From: Centroberyx gerrardi
Taxonomy: Eukaryota > Chordata > Actinopteri > Beryciformes > Berycidae
DNA: 64,000 nucleotides
NCBI RefSeq assembly: GCF_048128805.1
Contig: NC_136016.1
Span: forward strand, 12,950,676 to 13,014,675
Direction of reading: 5' to 3'
Part shown: piece by piece, positions 24,801 through 33,717 of the stretch
How the letters are laid out: every line of letters begins with the position of its first letter
Numbering within the stretch: the first letter of the stretch is position 1
Made by a program: the position numbers and the translations under genes
The notes under the pieces: generated by a model
What the model was told of the DNA's origin: nothing
Seen by the model: only the letters and a program-made list of their open reading frames with translations
Databases searched by the model: none

Positions 24801-27800
24801 TCTTGAAGTCTGTGTTTCTCCCTCATTCCCATAGCTCAAGCAAAGATTGATAACGACACTATGGAAAACAAGGTATGTGAACAAGCACAAAAAAGATGTA
24901 ACTCATTTCTTTTGTCAACATTCCATTCATCAAGCTAGCTCCTTTCCTTCATTTTCCATTTGTGAAATCATGCCTTTGTTTCATGATAGATCATCGTTAG
25001 AACCATTGTTTTTCATTCATTTTTTCCCCTTCATGAAAAAGACACAAACCGCCACCAAAGCTAGACCAACCTCTTCCCTTAAAAGACCATCCATAGTCAC
25101 CAAGGGCACCAAAACACATGCCTCCTCCCGAAATGGTCCCAGCTCGATCCCCACTAAAGCCAGCGACACAGAGCACAGGCAGCCCCGAGTAAGTACAGGA
25201 CGGACCTGCCCCTGCTTCTGTCTGAGTGTCTAGACGAGACCAGGCCTGTGTTCAGATTGTCAAACTGGATGCTCACTGTACCATTTCTTTTCCTCTATCC
25301 TTTTCCTCGATCCTCTGATAAAAATTTTATTTGAGCGGTCACGGAAATGCTAAACTGACATTTTTCAGACAATCTGAATGCAGCCTAGCTTGCATTGATG
25401 TATTTGTATCAATTCACATTCCCATTCATCAGTGATAACAGTTTTGGCACTTATTAGTTCAACCTAATTAGAATGAGTTGTGCTATATGTTGTTGTGATG
25501 GCTGGTGTGATTATTCTGTCAAGACATTTCTTGATGGTAACTGACTGCCTTGCACTTAAATGACAGCATAATCAAAGCACCTGCAGCTTTCCACGATAAA
25601 ACCAACATGTTTGCTGAAAAGTAAATTACTATTTGGTTGCTCTGTTAATTTACAGACTCCTGGCGGTGCAAGGCCTCAAGCCCCAGGAACCAAGATTCCT
25701 GCCAAAACTCCAGCTCACCCAGGTACGTAACTATGACTTGACCATTTCCATCACATGCTATATGGAGTAAGAAACTAAGGATTATGTATAACGTGTCATA
25801 TTTTTGCGATCCAGCTAGCGCCAAGAAACCTCCCACTCCAAAAAATGACAAAGGTAAAAAAGCAAATACACATACCACTGAGAGAGACCACTTTTAGGCT
25901 TGCATGGCCTAGGCTACTTGATCAGCACAATGCCACAACCACAGTCTGATCTGGTCTATCCTAGATCAAACTTGGTCAGCTTTTTAGCAGTAGAATTCCT
26001 AGAACTTTTAAAATTAGATTTGTATTCATCTATAATTTATTTTTTATTGTTTATTTTTTCTTTCATTAATGCCCTTTTGATGACTTGTGAATTTAAAACC
26101 TCTGAGCTGTTGCTTATCCAATTGGTTTAAGATGCTGCGAGTGGACAGAGCAGCCCCGGTACTCCCAAATCCCCCTCTAGCCAAGCAGTTTCTGCAAAGT
26201 CTGTGGCTGAGGCCAATAAAGTGAAGAAGATCGCAGTGGTGCGTTCTGCACCCAAGTCCCCTGGCTCCCTAAAGGGCCGCCCACCAGCTCCTCTGGCCGC
26301 TGCTGCGCCCATGCCAGACCTGAAGAATGTCAGGTCCAAGATTGGCTCCACAGAGAACATGAAACACCAGCCTGGTGGTGGCAAGGTGAGTCTAGCAGCT
26401 AGTTCTAGTGTTACACCATGGGCCTCAGACGGCACACAGTCCAACCCCTCTACTCCAGTTTGCAGATTGGAGTTTTAGTTATACAAACGTTTCTCAGAGG
26501 CAGAGCTGCTCTGGAGACAGAAACAATGTTATTGGTTCATTTAAACCTCAATGGGTGGAACCGAAGAACCAGCATAAGTTGGCTAATGTACTGGTGGCCA
26601 ATTCTGGACACACATTATTTGATGTGGTTTCCAGTCTTGCTTGTAGTTTACTGCTGAAAGGCAAGTGATGTGAAATCATACATATTTAAGAAGCTACAAT
26701 TTCAATTTTATATCAAAGGATGTGTATGTTGGATTTGGAGAAAGGTGTCTGGAATTGGCAGAGGGTGTCGAGAATTAGCCACCAGAAGGACCAACATATA
26801 AATACAACATAAATGGCAAGTTGTTTTTTCATTAATTCATGACCATGGCATAGATGATCTTTGAAGGTCAGCATGCTAGCTAACTAGCTAACCTAGATAA
26901 CTTAGTATGGCGAGATTGTATTTTTCATGAGAGCTAGCTTCATAATATTACCTTCCTCTTCTCTTACCCTTTGCCTTTTTCACTGGACGTCAGTCTCGTT
27001 ACTTAGCCAGAAAAACTGGTTCTTTGGCTTCGCCCACTGAGGTTAAACTCAACCATTGAGATTATTTCTGCCTCCAGAGCTAAAACTCCATTCTGCAGTC
27101 TCCAGACCTTTACACTGCCATCCAATCTGCAGTACAATTTGCTTCCATCCTTGCGTATGCATGCAGGTGCGTGCAGTGGTGGGGTGTGAGGAGAGAGGGG
27201 TCCATTTTAGCATTAAAGGCACTGCAAGATTTTGTGTAGGCTAGATGTTATCTATATTTTCAATACATTGCTGTGAAACACACACAGTGGAATCTCACTA
27301 ATTTCACCGATGTTTAAATGACAGATACAAAACTGTTTAAATGACAAGTCTAAAAACATTGAAATATGTCAAAACAAGCATACCTGACATTTGTTTCTAC
27401 AACACTGGCAACCTAATTGTAGCGTACTTAAGTAAAAAGCAATTGCTTTTCCATTATGTCTGGAATCTGGTGGTTCAGTAAACTTCAGTTGTTTAAAGCC
27501 CTCACCCTTAACAAAGGTCAGTGACAGCATGTTACTTGTAGTCATATTTGTCACAAACTTAATTATTTGCTCAGATCAGACAAGATCAGATCTTTATCCA
27601 ATTGTAAAAGTAAGTAATAGCTGTAATATCTCCCCTCGGGCTGTGTCTGAATTTACTGTGGTTTTACATGGTAAAATCACCAAACTTGCTGTCGAGACAA
27701 CATTCGGAGCTAACTTTAGCACTCCAGGTGAATAATGATGACTTTAATTTTGCCTCATCAAGTTTGATGAATATATATTTGAATTGATTTTGATTCTGAG

Positions 27801-30800
27801 CAATGAAAATTTAGAGCTTTAGGTTAAATTTAGTTTAACTGACTAGTGTTTCTAACGACTTCCCTGTGTTGGAAGGACAAGTTGTTTAAATGTTCCCATC
27901 TACTACAAACAGTCGCCCCAATGATCCTCTTTGAGATTTTATTTGGTCCTTTGGTCCTTCCTCGGAAATGGTAGGCTGGTAAATTACACATCAAAAGCAG
28001 AAGGGAGAGGAAATACTGAAGTGTCATTACAAAGCAGCTCAAAGGAAAAACAGAACATTGTGTATTATCAGCTGCAATCCTGGCCACATTTTCAAGATCA
28101 AGGCATAACAAGAAGATTAAAAAAGAAATTATACATGATTTTCAATCTGTGATGTACCAGTGCACAGGTTGAAGTAGCCCCAATGTTCTATCTTTCTCTC
28201 TTTGTATTGGACAGGTCACCTCAAACTGCATGCTGAAATGTGGCAGTTAAATGTGTTCTTACATCAAACAAACATACCTCCTACTACATGACTTTAGACT
28301 GTGTGTGAAACATTAGGGTCCACCTCTCATTTACTACTCAAAGCTCATGAGTCAAACCAAAAGTTAATCTCCTCTCAAAAGCTAAAAGCTAACAGTGTCT
28401 TCTCCTACATCTACATTTTTTCAGGTACAAATCCTTGAGCGGAAGATCGACTTGAGTAGTGTCCAGGCTAAGTGTGGCTCCAAAGACAATATGAAACATG
28501 TACCCGGTGGCGGCAATGTGAGTAACTGAGGGATGAACTCAACACCAGAGTCTTGAGTATCTCTACAGTTATGATCATCAAAACAAATCCTTGGTAAAAT
28601 CGAAAATGTTCTCCTACTTTTCCAGGTTAAAATACTTGATCAGAAGATGGACTCGCTAGAACGATCACTTATAAGAAATTTAAATAGAATTTGTCTTCTG
28701 TTAGTTCTCAGTTCTTACGCTAAAAGCTCAATTATTTAAGGTGCAGTAAGCCAACAACATGCTGCTTTAACCCATTAATGACGTGAGTCCAAATATCTGT
28801 AGTCCACATCTCTACAACATCTCACTTACTTACTTACTTACTTCTTTTGGCCTGGTCCTCTGCCGCAGCCTTTCTAATTTTAATTAATAAAGAATATCAC
28901 TTCCTTTCACATTTTACAGGTCCAAATCCTTGATAAGAAGTTGGACTTAACCAACGTCCAGGCTCGCTGTGGCTCCAAAGTCAACATAAAGCACACACCT
29001 GGTGGAGGCAAGGTAAATAATCTGGAAATAGACCTGACTTATGTTTGACTTTCACCTGAATATCAAGCCTCTTAAAATAACTGTCCTTAAATCGATGTGT
29101 CCAAAATCTATTTTTCTGGACTCACCTAGATGGTGCGTCTGCCACAAGTAGAGGAAGTGTTCGCAATAAAAGCAATGGAGTGTGTCAGTCCAGTCAGCCT
29201 CCTCAAATAGCCTGCTGTATAATTCTGATTTGCAACTGCAAATTTCAGTAGCTACAATACTTTGTGTTGCAAAAATCTCATTTAGCTTCAAATGCATGGG
29301 GCTGAATTCCTCTCATTACAATAGATTTGCTGATCTCTCTCTTCACCTCAACCTTGCTGCTTTCAGTGATTCCAAGGGTAACAGTCTCTTCCCTGACCTC
29401 TACTTTTCCAGGTTAAAATACTGGATCAGAAGATGGACTTTAGTAATGTCCAGTCTAAGTGTGGCTCCAAAGACAATATGAAACATGTACCTGGTGGGGG
29501 CAATGTGAGTAACTAAGGGATCAACTCAACACCAGAGTCTTGAGTGTCTCTACAGTTATGATCATCAAACCAACCCTTGGTAAAAAAATAAAATGTCCTT
29601 TCCCATCCCTCTTTATCAGACAGATTTCCTAGTTACAACTCATGCTCCTAATTTTCTTCTCTACCAAAGGTCCTCATCCGCAGCTCTGCTGCTATTAGTT
29701 TCTCGAGGATAACAGTCTCTTTCCCTACGTATTGACTTTTTCCAGGTACAAATTCTTGAAAAGAAGTTGGACTTAAGCAATGTGCAGTCCCGGTGTGGCT
29801 CCAAAGATAATATAAAACATGTACCCGGTGGTGGCAATGTGAGTAGCTAAATGATGAACCCATGGCTAACTGCAGTCATGCAGCTCTTGCCAAAGCCCTT
29901 CCTTGCTTCTACTGAATGCATCTTCAACAAGGAGCAGGATGTCAGACACTACTGCACGAAACCTCCTGTGTGTACTCTGTTCAACCCATGTCTGTCTGTG
30001 ACCACAGAACTCCCACTACCCAACTGTGAATTATTAATACCTCCCATTAACAGTGTTGTCATAAAACCTATGGATGGTCATGAGCATTTCATAATTTAAG
30101 CTACAATAGTACTAAACTGTAGGAGATACTGGTAATCCTGTCTCTTTATAAGCAGTATGTACTGTGTGCCATGTTTATCTTGCTTGGCTAGCTGGCTTAA
30201 AGTGATGCTTTTGTTAGTAAGCTGTCATGGTACTGTGTATTACACACAACACGTCTATTGCAACAACTAATAGTGTTATGTAATGCTCATGGTCTAATGT
30301 AAGCTTGATAAATATTTTCTGAAACTGTGCCTGTTAATTTTACTGATTGGTGGTGAGAAATATTTCTCAATCCAAACCTGTCCCCAAAACAACATGCATG
30401 ATTACTCTATATGAATGTTTACATTCATTGAGAGCCCAAACCGATCTATCCTTTAATTCAGCAGAGCTAATAATATTTTTTAAGGATGAACAGATCAATT
30501 CCATATCAGTCATGTGTCTTTTCTAATGATTAAAGCAGTCAAATCGTGCCATGAAACGTAAGGAGAAGAAGTCTCTAGTCAGTAACAAAGAGTCTCTGTC
30601 CTCCTCTCCACTGAACTGCGCCTGTTGTAGTGAACAATGTGATGACCTCAGTTGAGAGAGACTGAGCACTTTGTGTTGAGAGACAACAGTCAGGACAGGG
30701 AGCCTGTGATGAGGGCATGGGCAGTGCATGTTAAAGAATGCAGATTATGATCCATTCAACTCAATAGTAAACGTTTTTTTGACACATACAATTGAAACTT

Positions 30801-33717
30801 GATCATTTTTCTGCATTTCTTAGCTTCCTATTGAAGTGCTAGCAAAGCTTGCAAGCCTCATGGGTAGAAGTACAAAACCTTCACATCTAATCCAGCTTCC
30901 TTTGAGTCCCTGTGGGTGTATTTTGCTTTGTCTATCAGTGTGTGATTAGTGTTATATGGATCTCTGTGTGTCCTATAGTGTTAACAGTGTTTTGTTCTGT
31001 GTAACCTTTAGAAAACTAACAGGCCAGTTTATGGGACCACTTCCTCTATGGTTGCATGCAAGGCGAGTTTACAGCGACATGTTTTCTTCAGAACTAAAAC
31101 TCTGTTTCTGCTCTCTCTCTTTTGTCCCCTGCACAGATTCAAATTGTGCACAAAAAGATTGATCTGAGCAATGTTACGTCTAAGTGTGGCTCGAAAGACA
31201 ACATTCGCCATAAGCCAGGTAAAAAAAAAAAGAAACAGGAACTGTACTGCTAAAATATGTAGTAATTAAAATGAAAAATTCAATACATACTTTGAAATAA
31301 TGTCTTAATTCACATACTTCTACATACCTTTTATTCTAAAATTACAATTGTATCTGATGTTTATTTTCTTCTATATTTAGGTGGTGGAAATATTGAGATC
31401 AAGCATGAGAAAATGGACTTCAAAGTCCAATCCAAGGTCGGCTCTCTTGACAACATCGGCCATGTGGCTGGAGGTGGGCAGAGGAAGGTAAGACAAGACA
31501 GCAGTGCTCCAGGTTAAAGTCACTAGATTACGTGTCCATTATTAGCCATAGCGTAGCCTATTTCTTCTTTTTATATTGTTCTGCCAGTTTTCTCTGTTGC
31601 ATGCCCAAAGCTTTGTCTGCACAGCAGGAGAGCTTGCTCAGCCATTTTCCTTTGAAAATCATTTTTGATGATAATCCTAACATGACTTCAGAACTAACTT
31701 TAAAGCAGTTTAAGTAGCAGATAGACTATTCCTTTATAGACTGTCTCATTTCATTAATCCAGCCTCATCTTGGGGTTTACACACTGGGTAAAACACAGAC
31801 AGCATGAATTACACACCGCAACACGATCTATTCTGAACATTCAGACAATAATCTCAATGTTAACTGAAACAAAAAAATGAAATCAAATAAAAATATATAC
31901 ATTTCGTTGCTGTCCGGTGAAAACCTTGAATCGAATGTCAGCTTTTCAGGAACTAAGAAAAACAGCCTTGTTTTCAGCATGTCTTTTTGAGTTTATCCAA
32001 TAGGTTTTGAATGTTTCATAAGACCAAGGCTGGTAGACTTTTGCCATCCTTCAGCTGAGGTTAGAAAATGAAATTGGCGTTAGGTTTTCACATGACAACA
32101 GCGATTTGCAGAGCTTCCAGGCGCGCTGCTCGGCCTGCCAGGTGACTGTGGCTGCCTAATCGCTCGCTCCCATTCCCCTTCTCTCATCCTTCCTTTGGTG
32201 TTGCTGCTCTCTCTCTCGCCCTCTCTCTCTCTCTCACCACTCACCACCTTCCCGCTCTTCTCCCATTTTGCTGCAACCGATAGCAAGCTTCAAACGCTTC
32301 CATCCTTGCTATAATATCTTACCATCCAACTTGACTGTCAGTTCATCATGAAATTATTCTGATTATCATTTGTCATTATCTGCTTTTTATTGTCATTCAG
32401 CGGAATTTCATTTATTTTTCACATGTTGTGTTGCGTTTTGATTTCTGTTGACGCCATCACGTGTATTTTGTTGCATGCTTTGTCATTCCCTCGCGGGGGC
32501 TTCGCTCTGTAGAGAGAGAAGGGGAAGGAGGCAGAAGGGAGTTCCTCAGACAGCCCCACAAATGGGGACATGTTCGACCCCTCCCCCGCTGTCACTCCCC
32601 CACAGTCACCTCAGACTCTCCCCTCAGCACCCATCACACCCATCTTGACGAACCCCCTCATAAAGATTGAGGACTCCTGTAAGTACTGACAAGCTGTGTG
32701 TTCTGTGGTGTGCCACTGCCAGTTCTGGTAGATATGCAGCTATGCTTCTCAACATTTTTTTTCTCTAAAATCCTGAGTAACAGCGAGAGCACAAACTTTA
32801 AGGGACAATACTAGTGTTTTTGAAATGCAGTTGGAGTTAATTCCTTAGAGATTGTGGTTTGCCATTTCTTTCCACTGTATATTTGGTTCTAGTAACCATT
32901 TTACGCTCATTAAGCACTGCCAAAGGCTTTCAGTGTATCTAAAAATGCACCTTAAACTCCCTTCATTACCCTCCGAAAAATTGTTGACATGACATTTTAA
33001 CTTAGGTGACACGTTATCTGAAAAGTTGCTTAACATGGCATATTCTTCAAATGTGGAGATTTTCACAGGTTTCAGGGTGTTGAACAAGCATTTTCTAATG
33101 CAATGGCAGCCAATGGCAGTAATTACTGGCAGTTATCTACACAATGGCAGTGGCAGTGATTTGCACAACTTCATTTCAAAATTATCTACATGTGAAAAAC
33201 ACACTGGAAAAGGGTTCGAGATATGAACTCCTATCGAGACGAGAAAGCAGAAACCATTTCCCATCCTCAAGCAGTGTCCATGTCATCCAGCACACCAGAT
33301 GTGGCATATTTTTACCCACCAGAGGGCGCTGTACGTCACGTAACAGAGCCCCAACTTTCTGTCTGAATTCCTGACTGAAAGTAAATAAATAAAAAATGCC
33401 CAAAATATCCACACATCTCTGCACTGGACACAGGCCCCATGCAGCTCACCCAGCAGGATTCGTCTGTATGAGTAACGGCTGATCTGTCCCCCCCCCCCCT
33501 CCTCTGCCTTCCATCACAGATTGAGTCCCACAAACTGAGTTTCCGCGAGACAGCCAAGGCCCGCACTGACCACGGCGCTGAGATCGTGTCCTTGGAAGAC
33601 TCCCCCCACCAGCTCAGCACCGTGTCCTCCTCCGGCAGCATCAACATGGCGGACTCTCCGCAGCTCTCCACGCTGGCCGACCAGGTGTCCGCCTCACTGG
33701 CCAAACAAGGCTTGTGA
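18730..33717 (+). CDS. mapt: Microtubule-associated protein tau
   Basis: Core model, 17 coding exons, 879 aa: 18730-18889, 20672-20794, 21629-21757, 22644-22667, 23442-24341, 24835-24872, 25042-25188, 25656-25722, 25815-25853, 26132-26385, 28425-28517, 28920-29012, 29412-29504, 29746-29838, 31137-31218, 31381-31487, 33520-33717. All junctions are GT..AG and the phases close to TGA. Two in-frame cassettes (21435-21503, 22272-22343) are optional. The acidic N-terminal projection domain (1-445), a Pro/Ser/Lys-rich region (446-596), repeat 1 (about 597-627), four repeat-2-like repeats (628-751), repeat 3, repeat 4 and the tau C-terminus are in order. Tau binds and stabilises axonal microtubules. 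Identity over MAP2/MAP4 is set by the C-terminal exon ([20 protein letters not shown], ending SASLAKQGL). Human tau has four repeats; this gene has seven. It lies between a class B receptor and kansl1, as in the tetrapod MAPT locus. Confidence 0.93.
20672..20794 (+). CDS. mapt: mapt N-terminal exon 2 (copy A of duplicated pair)
   Basis: 123 nt, phase 1 to 1, encoding an acidic segment with [12 protein letters not shown] and [11 protein letters not shown]. The second half is clearly paralogous to exon 21629-21757 ([23 protein letters not shown]), including the shared GTATGC donor. As both copies are phase 1-1, either could be skipped without frame change, as with mammalian exons 2 and 3. Confidence 0.8.
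21435..21503 (+). CDS. mapt: mapt candidate cassette exon (copy A)
   Basis: 'gatctgttaaacag' precedes a 69-nt open segment, phase 1 to 1, ending CAG|GTTAGG. It encodes [20 protein letters not shown]. The same acceptor sequence 'gatctgttaaacag' and the same GTTAGG donor flank a second candidate at 22272-22343, so the pair look like products of the tandem duplication that also copied exon 20672-20794. In-frame length and phase support a real, probably alternatively used exon. There is no transcript proof. Confidence 0.55.
21629..21757 (+). CDS. mapt: mapt N-terminal exon 3 (copy B of duplicated pair)
   Basis: 129 nt, phase 1 to 1, Glu-rich ([20 protein letters not shown]). It is a diverged duplicate of exon 20672-20794, strongest in the last 27 codons and at the donor. 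Most non-identical positions keep the acidic character. Confidence 0.8.
22043..22060 (+). CDS. mapt: Possible mapt microexon (18 nt)
   Basis: A good pyrimidine tract and acceptor (ttctgtcattag) are followed after 18 nt by GTAAGC. In phase 1 it would add six residues (ECSHSQ) and keep the frame. Microexons are common in neuronal genes, but a motif of this size also arises by chance. Confidence 0.2.
22272..22343 (+). CDS. mapt: mapt candidate cassette exon (copy B)
   Basis: 72 nt, phase 1 to 1, encoding [20 protein letters not shown] and ending CCAG|GTTAGG. The acceptor context 'gatctgttaaacag' and the donor are the same as at 21435-21503, and DM.N is conserved in the peptide. It is interpreted as the second member of the duplicated cassette. 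Confidence 0.55.
22644..22667 (+). CDS. mapt: mapt 24-nt exon 4
   Basis: Between 'gtttaatcag' and 'gtacttc', phase 1 to 1, encoding AAGGAAST with the flanking bases. It precedes the large exon directly. The position and Ala/Gly/Thr composition recall the AAG segment ending mammalian exon 4. Its small size lowers confidence, and it can be dropped without frameshift. Confidence 0.5.
23442..24341 (+). CDS. mapt: mapt large exon, position of mammalian 'big tau' exon 4A
   Basis: One 900-nt open exon (299 full codons plus split ends), phase 1 to 1. The acceptor is 'aaacaaattag' (weak tract); the donor is AAA G|GTCTGT. The translation is acidic, Ser/Thr-rich and low in aromatics, with no recognisable domain (for example [16 protein letters not shown]). 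In mammals exon 4A (about 250 codons) sits at the same point and is used in peripheral neurons ('big tau'); its sequence is poorly conserved while its size is kept. Length and position match here; homology of residues cannot be shown by eye. It is probably alternatively spliced because it is frame-neutral. Confidence 0.75.
24835..25853 (+). CDS. mapt: mapt proline/lysine-rich small exons
   Basis: Four exons: 24835-24872 ([12 protein letters not shown]), 25042-25188 (basic, [12 protein letters not shown] and a Ser/Thr-rich stretch), 25656-25722 ([10 protein letters not shown], matching tau's 'RIPAKTPPAPKTPP') and 25815-25853 ([10 protein letters not shown]). They correspond to mammalian exons 5-8, the region where tau contacts SH3 proteins and is phosphorylated. 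Phases run 1-0, 0-0, 0-1, 1-1. The acceptor of the second, 'catgaaaaag', is poor and could be replaced by another AG. Confidence 0.75.
26132..26385 (+). CDS. mapt: mapt exon 9 equivalent: proline-rich end and repeat 1
   Basis: 254 nt, phase 1 to 0. It encodes [19 protein letters not shown] and then [20 protein letters not shown], ending PGGGK. It aligns with human 'KKVAVVRTPPKSPSSAKSR' and repeat 1. The KIGS phospho-motif (human Ser262) and KSP (human Ser235) are kept. The human Thr231-Pro site reads Ser-Ala here, losing the proline-directed site. Confidence 0.95.
28425..28517 (+). CDS. mapt: mapt tubulin-binding repeat exon, repeat 2a
   Basis: 93 nt, phase 0-0: [20 protein letters not shown], ending VPGGGN. 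It corresponds to human exon 10 (repeat 2), the exon whose splicing sets 3R/4R tau. The intron after it is nearly identical for about 90 nt to the intron after 29504, showing a local duplication. Confidence 0.93.
28626..28653 (+). pseudogene. Truncated relic of a tau repeat exon
   Basis: After the acceptor 'ctacttttccag' the sequence GTTAAAATACTTGATCAGAA begins VKILDQKMD, nearly identical to the start of exon 29412-29504. It then diverges completely at 28654, with no cysteine, no PGGG motif and no donor in frame. It is a repeat exon that lost its 3' two thirds. Its acceptor is intact, so mis-splicing into it is conceivable and would end in a downstream stop. Confidence 0.8.
28823..28844. repeat. 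(ACTT)n microsatellite in mapt intron
   Basis: Five tandem ACTT/CTTA units between the relic repeat exon and repeat 2b. Confidence 0.85.
28920..29012 (+). CDS. mapt: mapt tubulin-binding repeat exon, repeat 2b
   Basis: 93 nt, phase 0-0: [20 protein letters not shown], ending TPGGGK. A tract acceptor (ttcacattttacag) and GTAAAT donor flank it. It differs from the other copies by [11 protein letters not shown] in place of [10 protein letters not shown]. Both flanks differ from those of 28425 and 29412, so it is an older copy. Confidence 0.93.
29412..29504 (+). CDS. mapt: mapt tubulin-binding repeat exon, repeat 2c
   Basis: 93 nt, phase 0-0: [20 protein letters not shown], ending VPGGGN. The 3' half and the following intron share near identity with repeat 2a, and the 5' end with the relic at 28626. 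It starts VKI instead of VQI, so the PHF6*-type hexapeptide is disrupted. Confidence 0.93.
29746..29838 (+). CDS. mapt: mapt tubulin-binding repeat exon, repeat 2d
   Basis: 93 nt, phase 0-0: [20 protein letters not shown], ending VPGGGN. It is the copy closest to human repeat 2 ([23 protein letters not shown]). The upstream intron shares 'taacagtctctt' with the introns before repeats 2a and 2c. Confidence 0.93.
31137..31218 (+). CDS. mapt: mapt repeat 3 exon
   Basis: 82 nt, phase 0 to 1: [20 protein letters not shown] and DNIRHKP, with the repeat's GGG tail at the start of the next exon as in human exon 11 (also 82 nt). The PHF6 hexapeptide, VQIVYK in human, reads IQIVHK. Confidence 0.95.
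31381..31487 (+). CDS. mapt: mapt repeat 4 exon
   Basis: 107 nt, phase 1 to 0: [20 protein letters not shown], then [16 protein letters not shown]. It is two codons shorter than the human exon (113 nt), lacking the Asp-Arg between FK and VQSK. It keeps the KVGS motif (human Ser356 position) but has no cysteine. Confidence 0.95.
32513..32678 (+). CDS. mapt: Candidate alternative mapt exon changing the C-terminus
   Basis: After 'ttcgctctgtag' a phase-0 frame runs 55 codons plus one base to a strong TGTAAGTAC donor. It opens [20 protein letters not shown] and becomes Pro/Ser/Thr-rich ([19 protein letters not shown]). At 166 nt it is not a multiple of three. Spliced to the last exon it gives TAT and then TGA, so the protein would end ...KIEDSY without the usual 65 C-terminal residues. 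Because that stop would lie in the final coding exon, nonsense-mediated decay might be avoided. If the donor is ignored, the frame ends at a TGA seven bases beyond it. The strong open, biased composition supports a real exon. Confidence 0.5.
33520..33717 (+). CDS. mapt: mapt last coding exon
   Basis: 198 nt including TGA (33715-33717): [20 protein letters not shown], then [20 protein letters not shown] and [20 protein letters not shown], ending KQGL. It aligns with human tau's C-terminus from IETHKLTF to SASLAKQGL. The Ser-Pro sites equivalent to human Ser404 and Ser422 regions are partly kept (LEDSP, MADSP). Confidence 0.97.
   Translation: MESHKLSFRETAKARTDHGAEIVSLEDSPHQLSTVSSSGSINMADSPQLSTLADQVSASLAKQGL

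Noticed and set aside
18730..33717. map4 or map2 instead of mapt
   Set aside because: The repeat domain alone is shared by all three, but the C-terminal exon ([24 protein letters not shown]) and the kansl1 neighbour are specific to tau.
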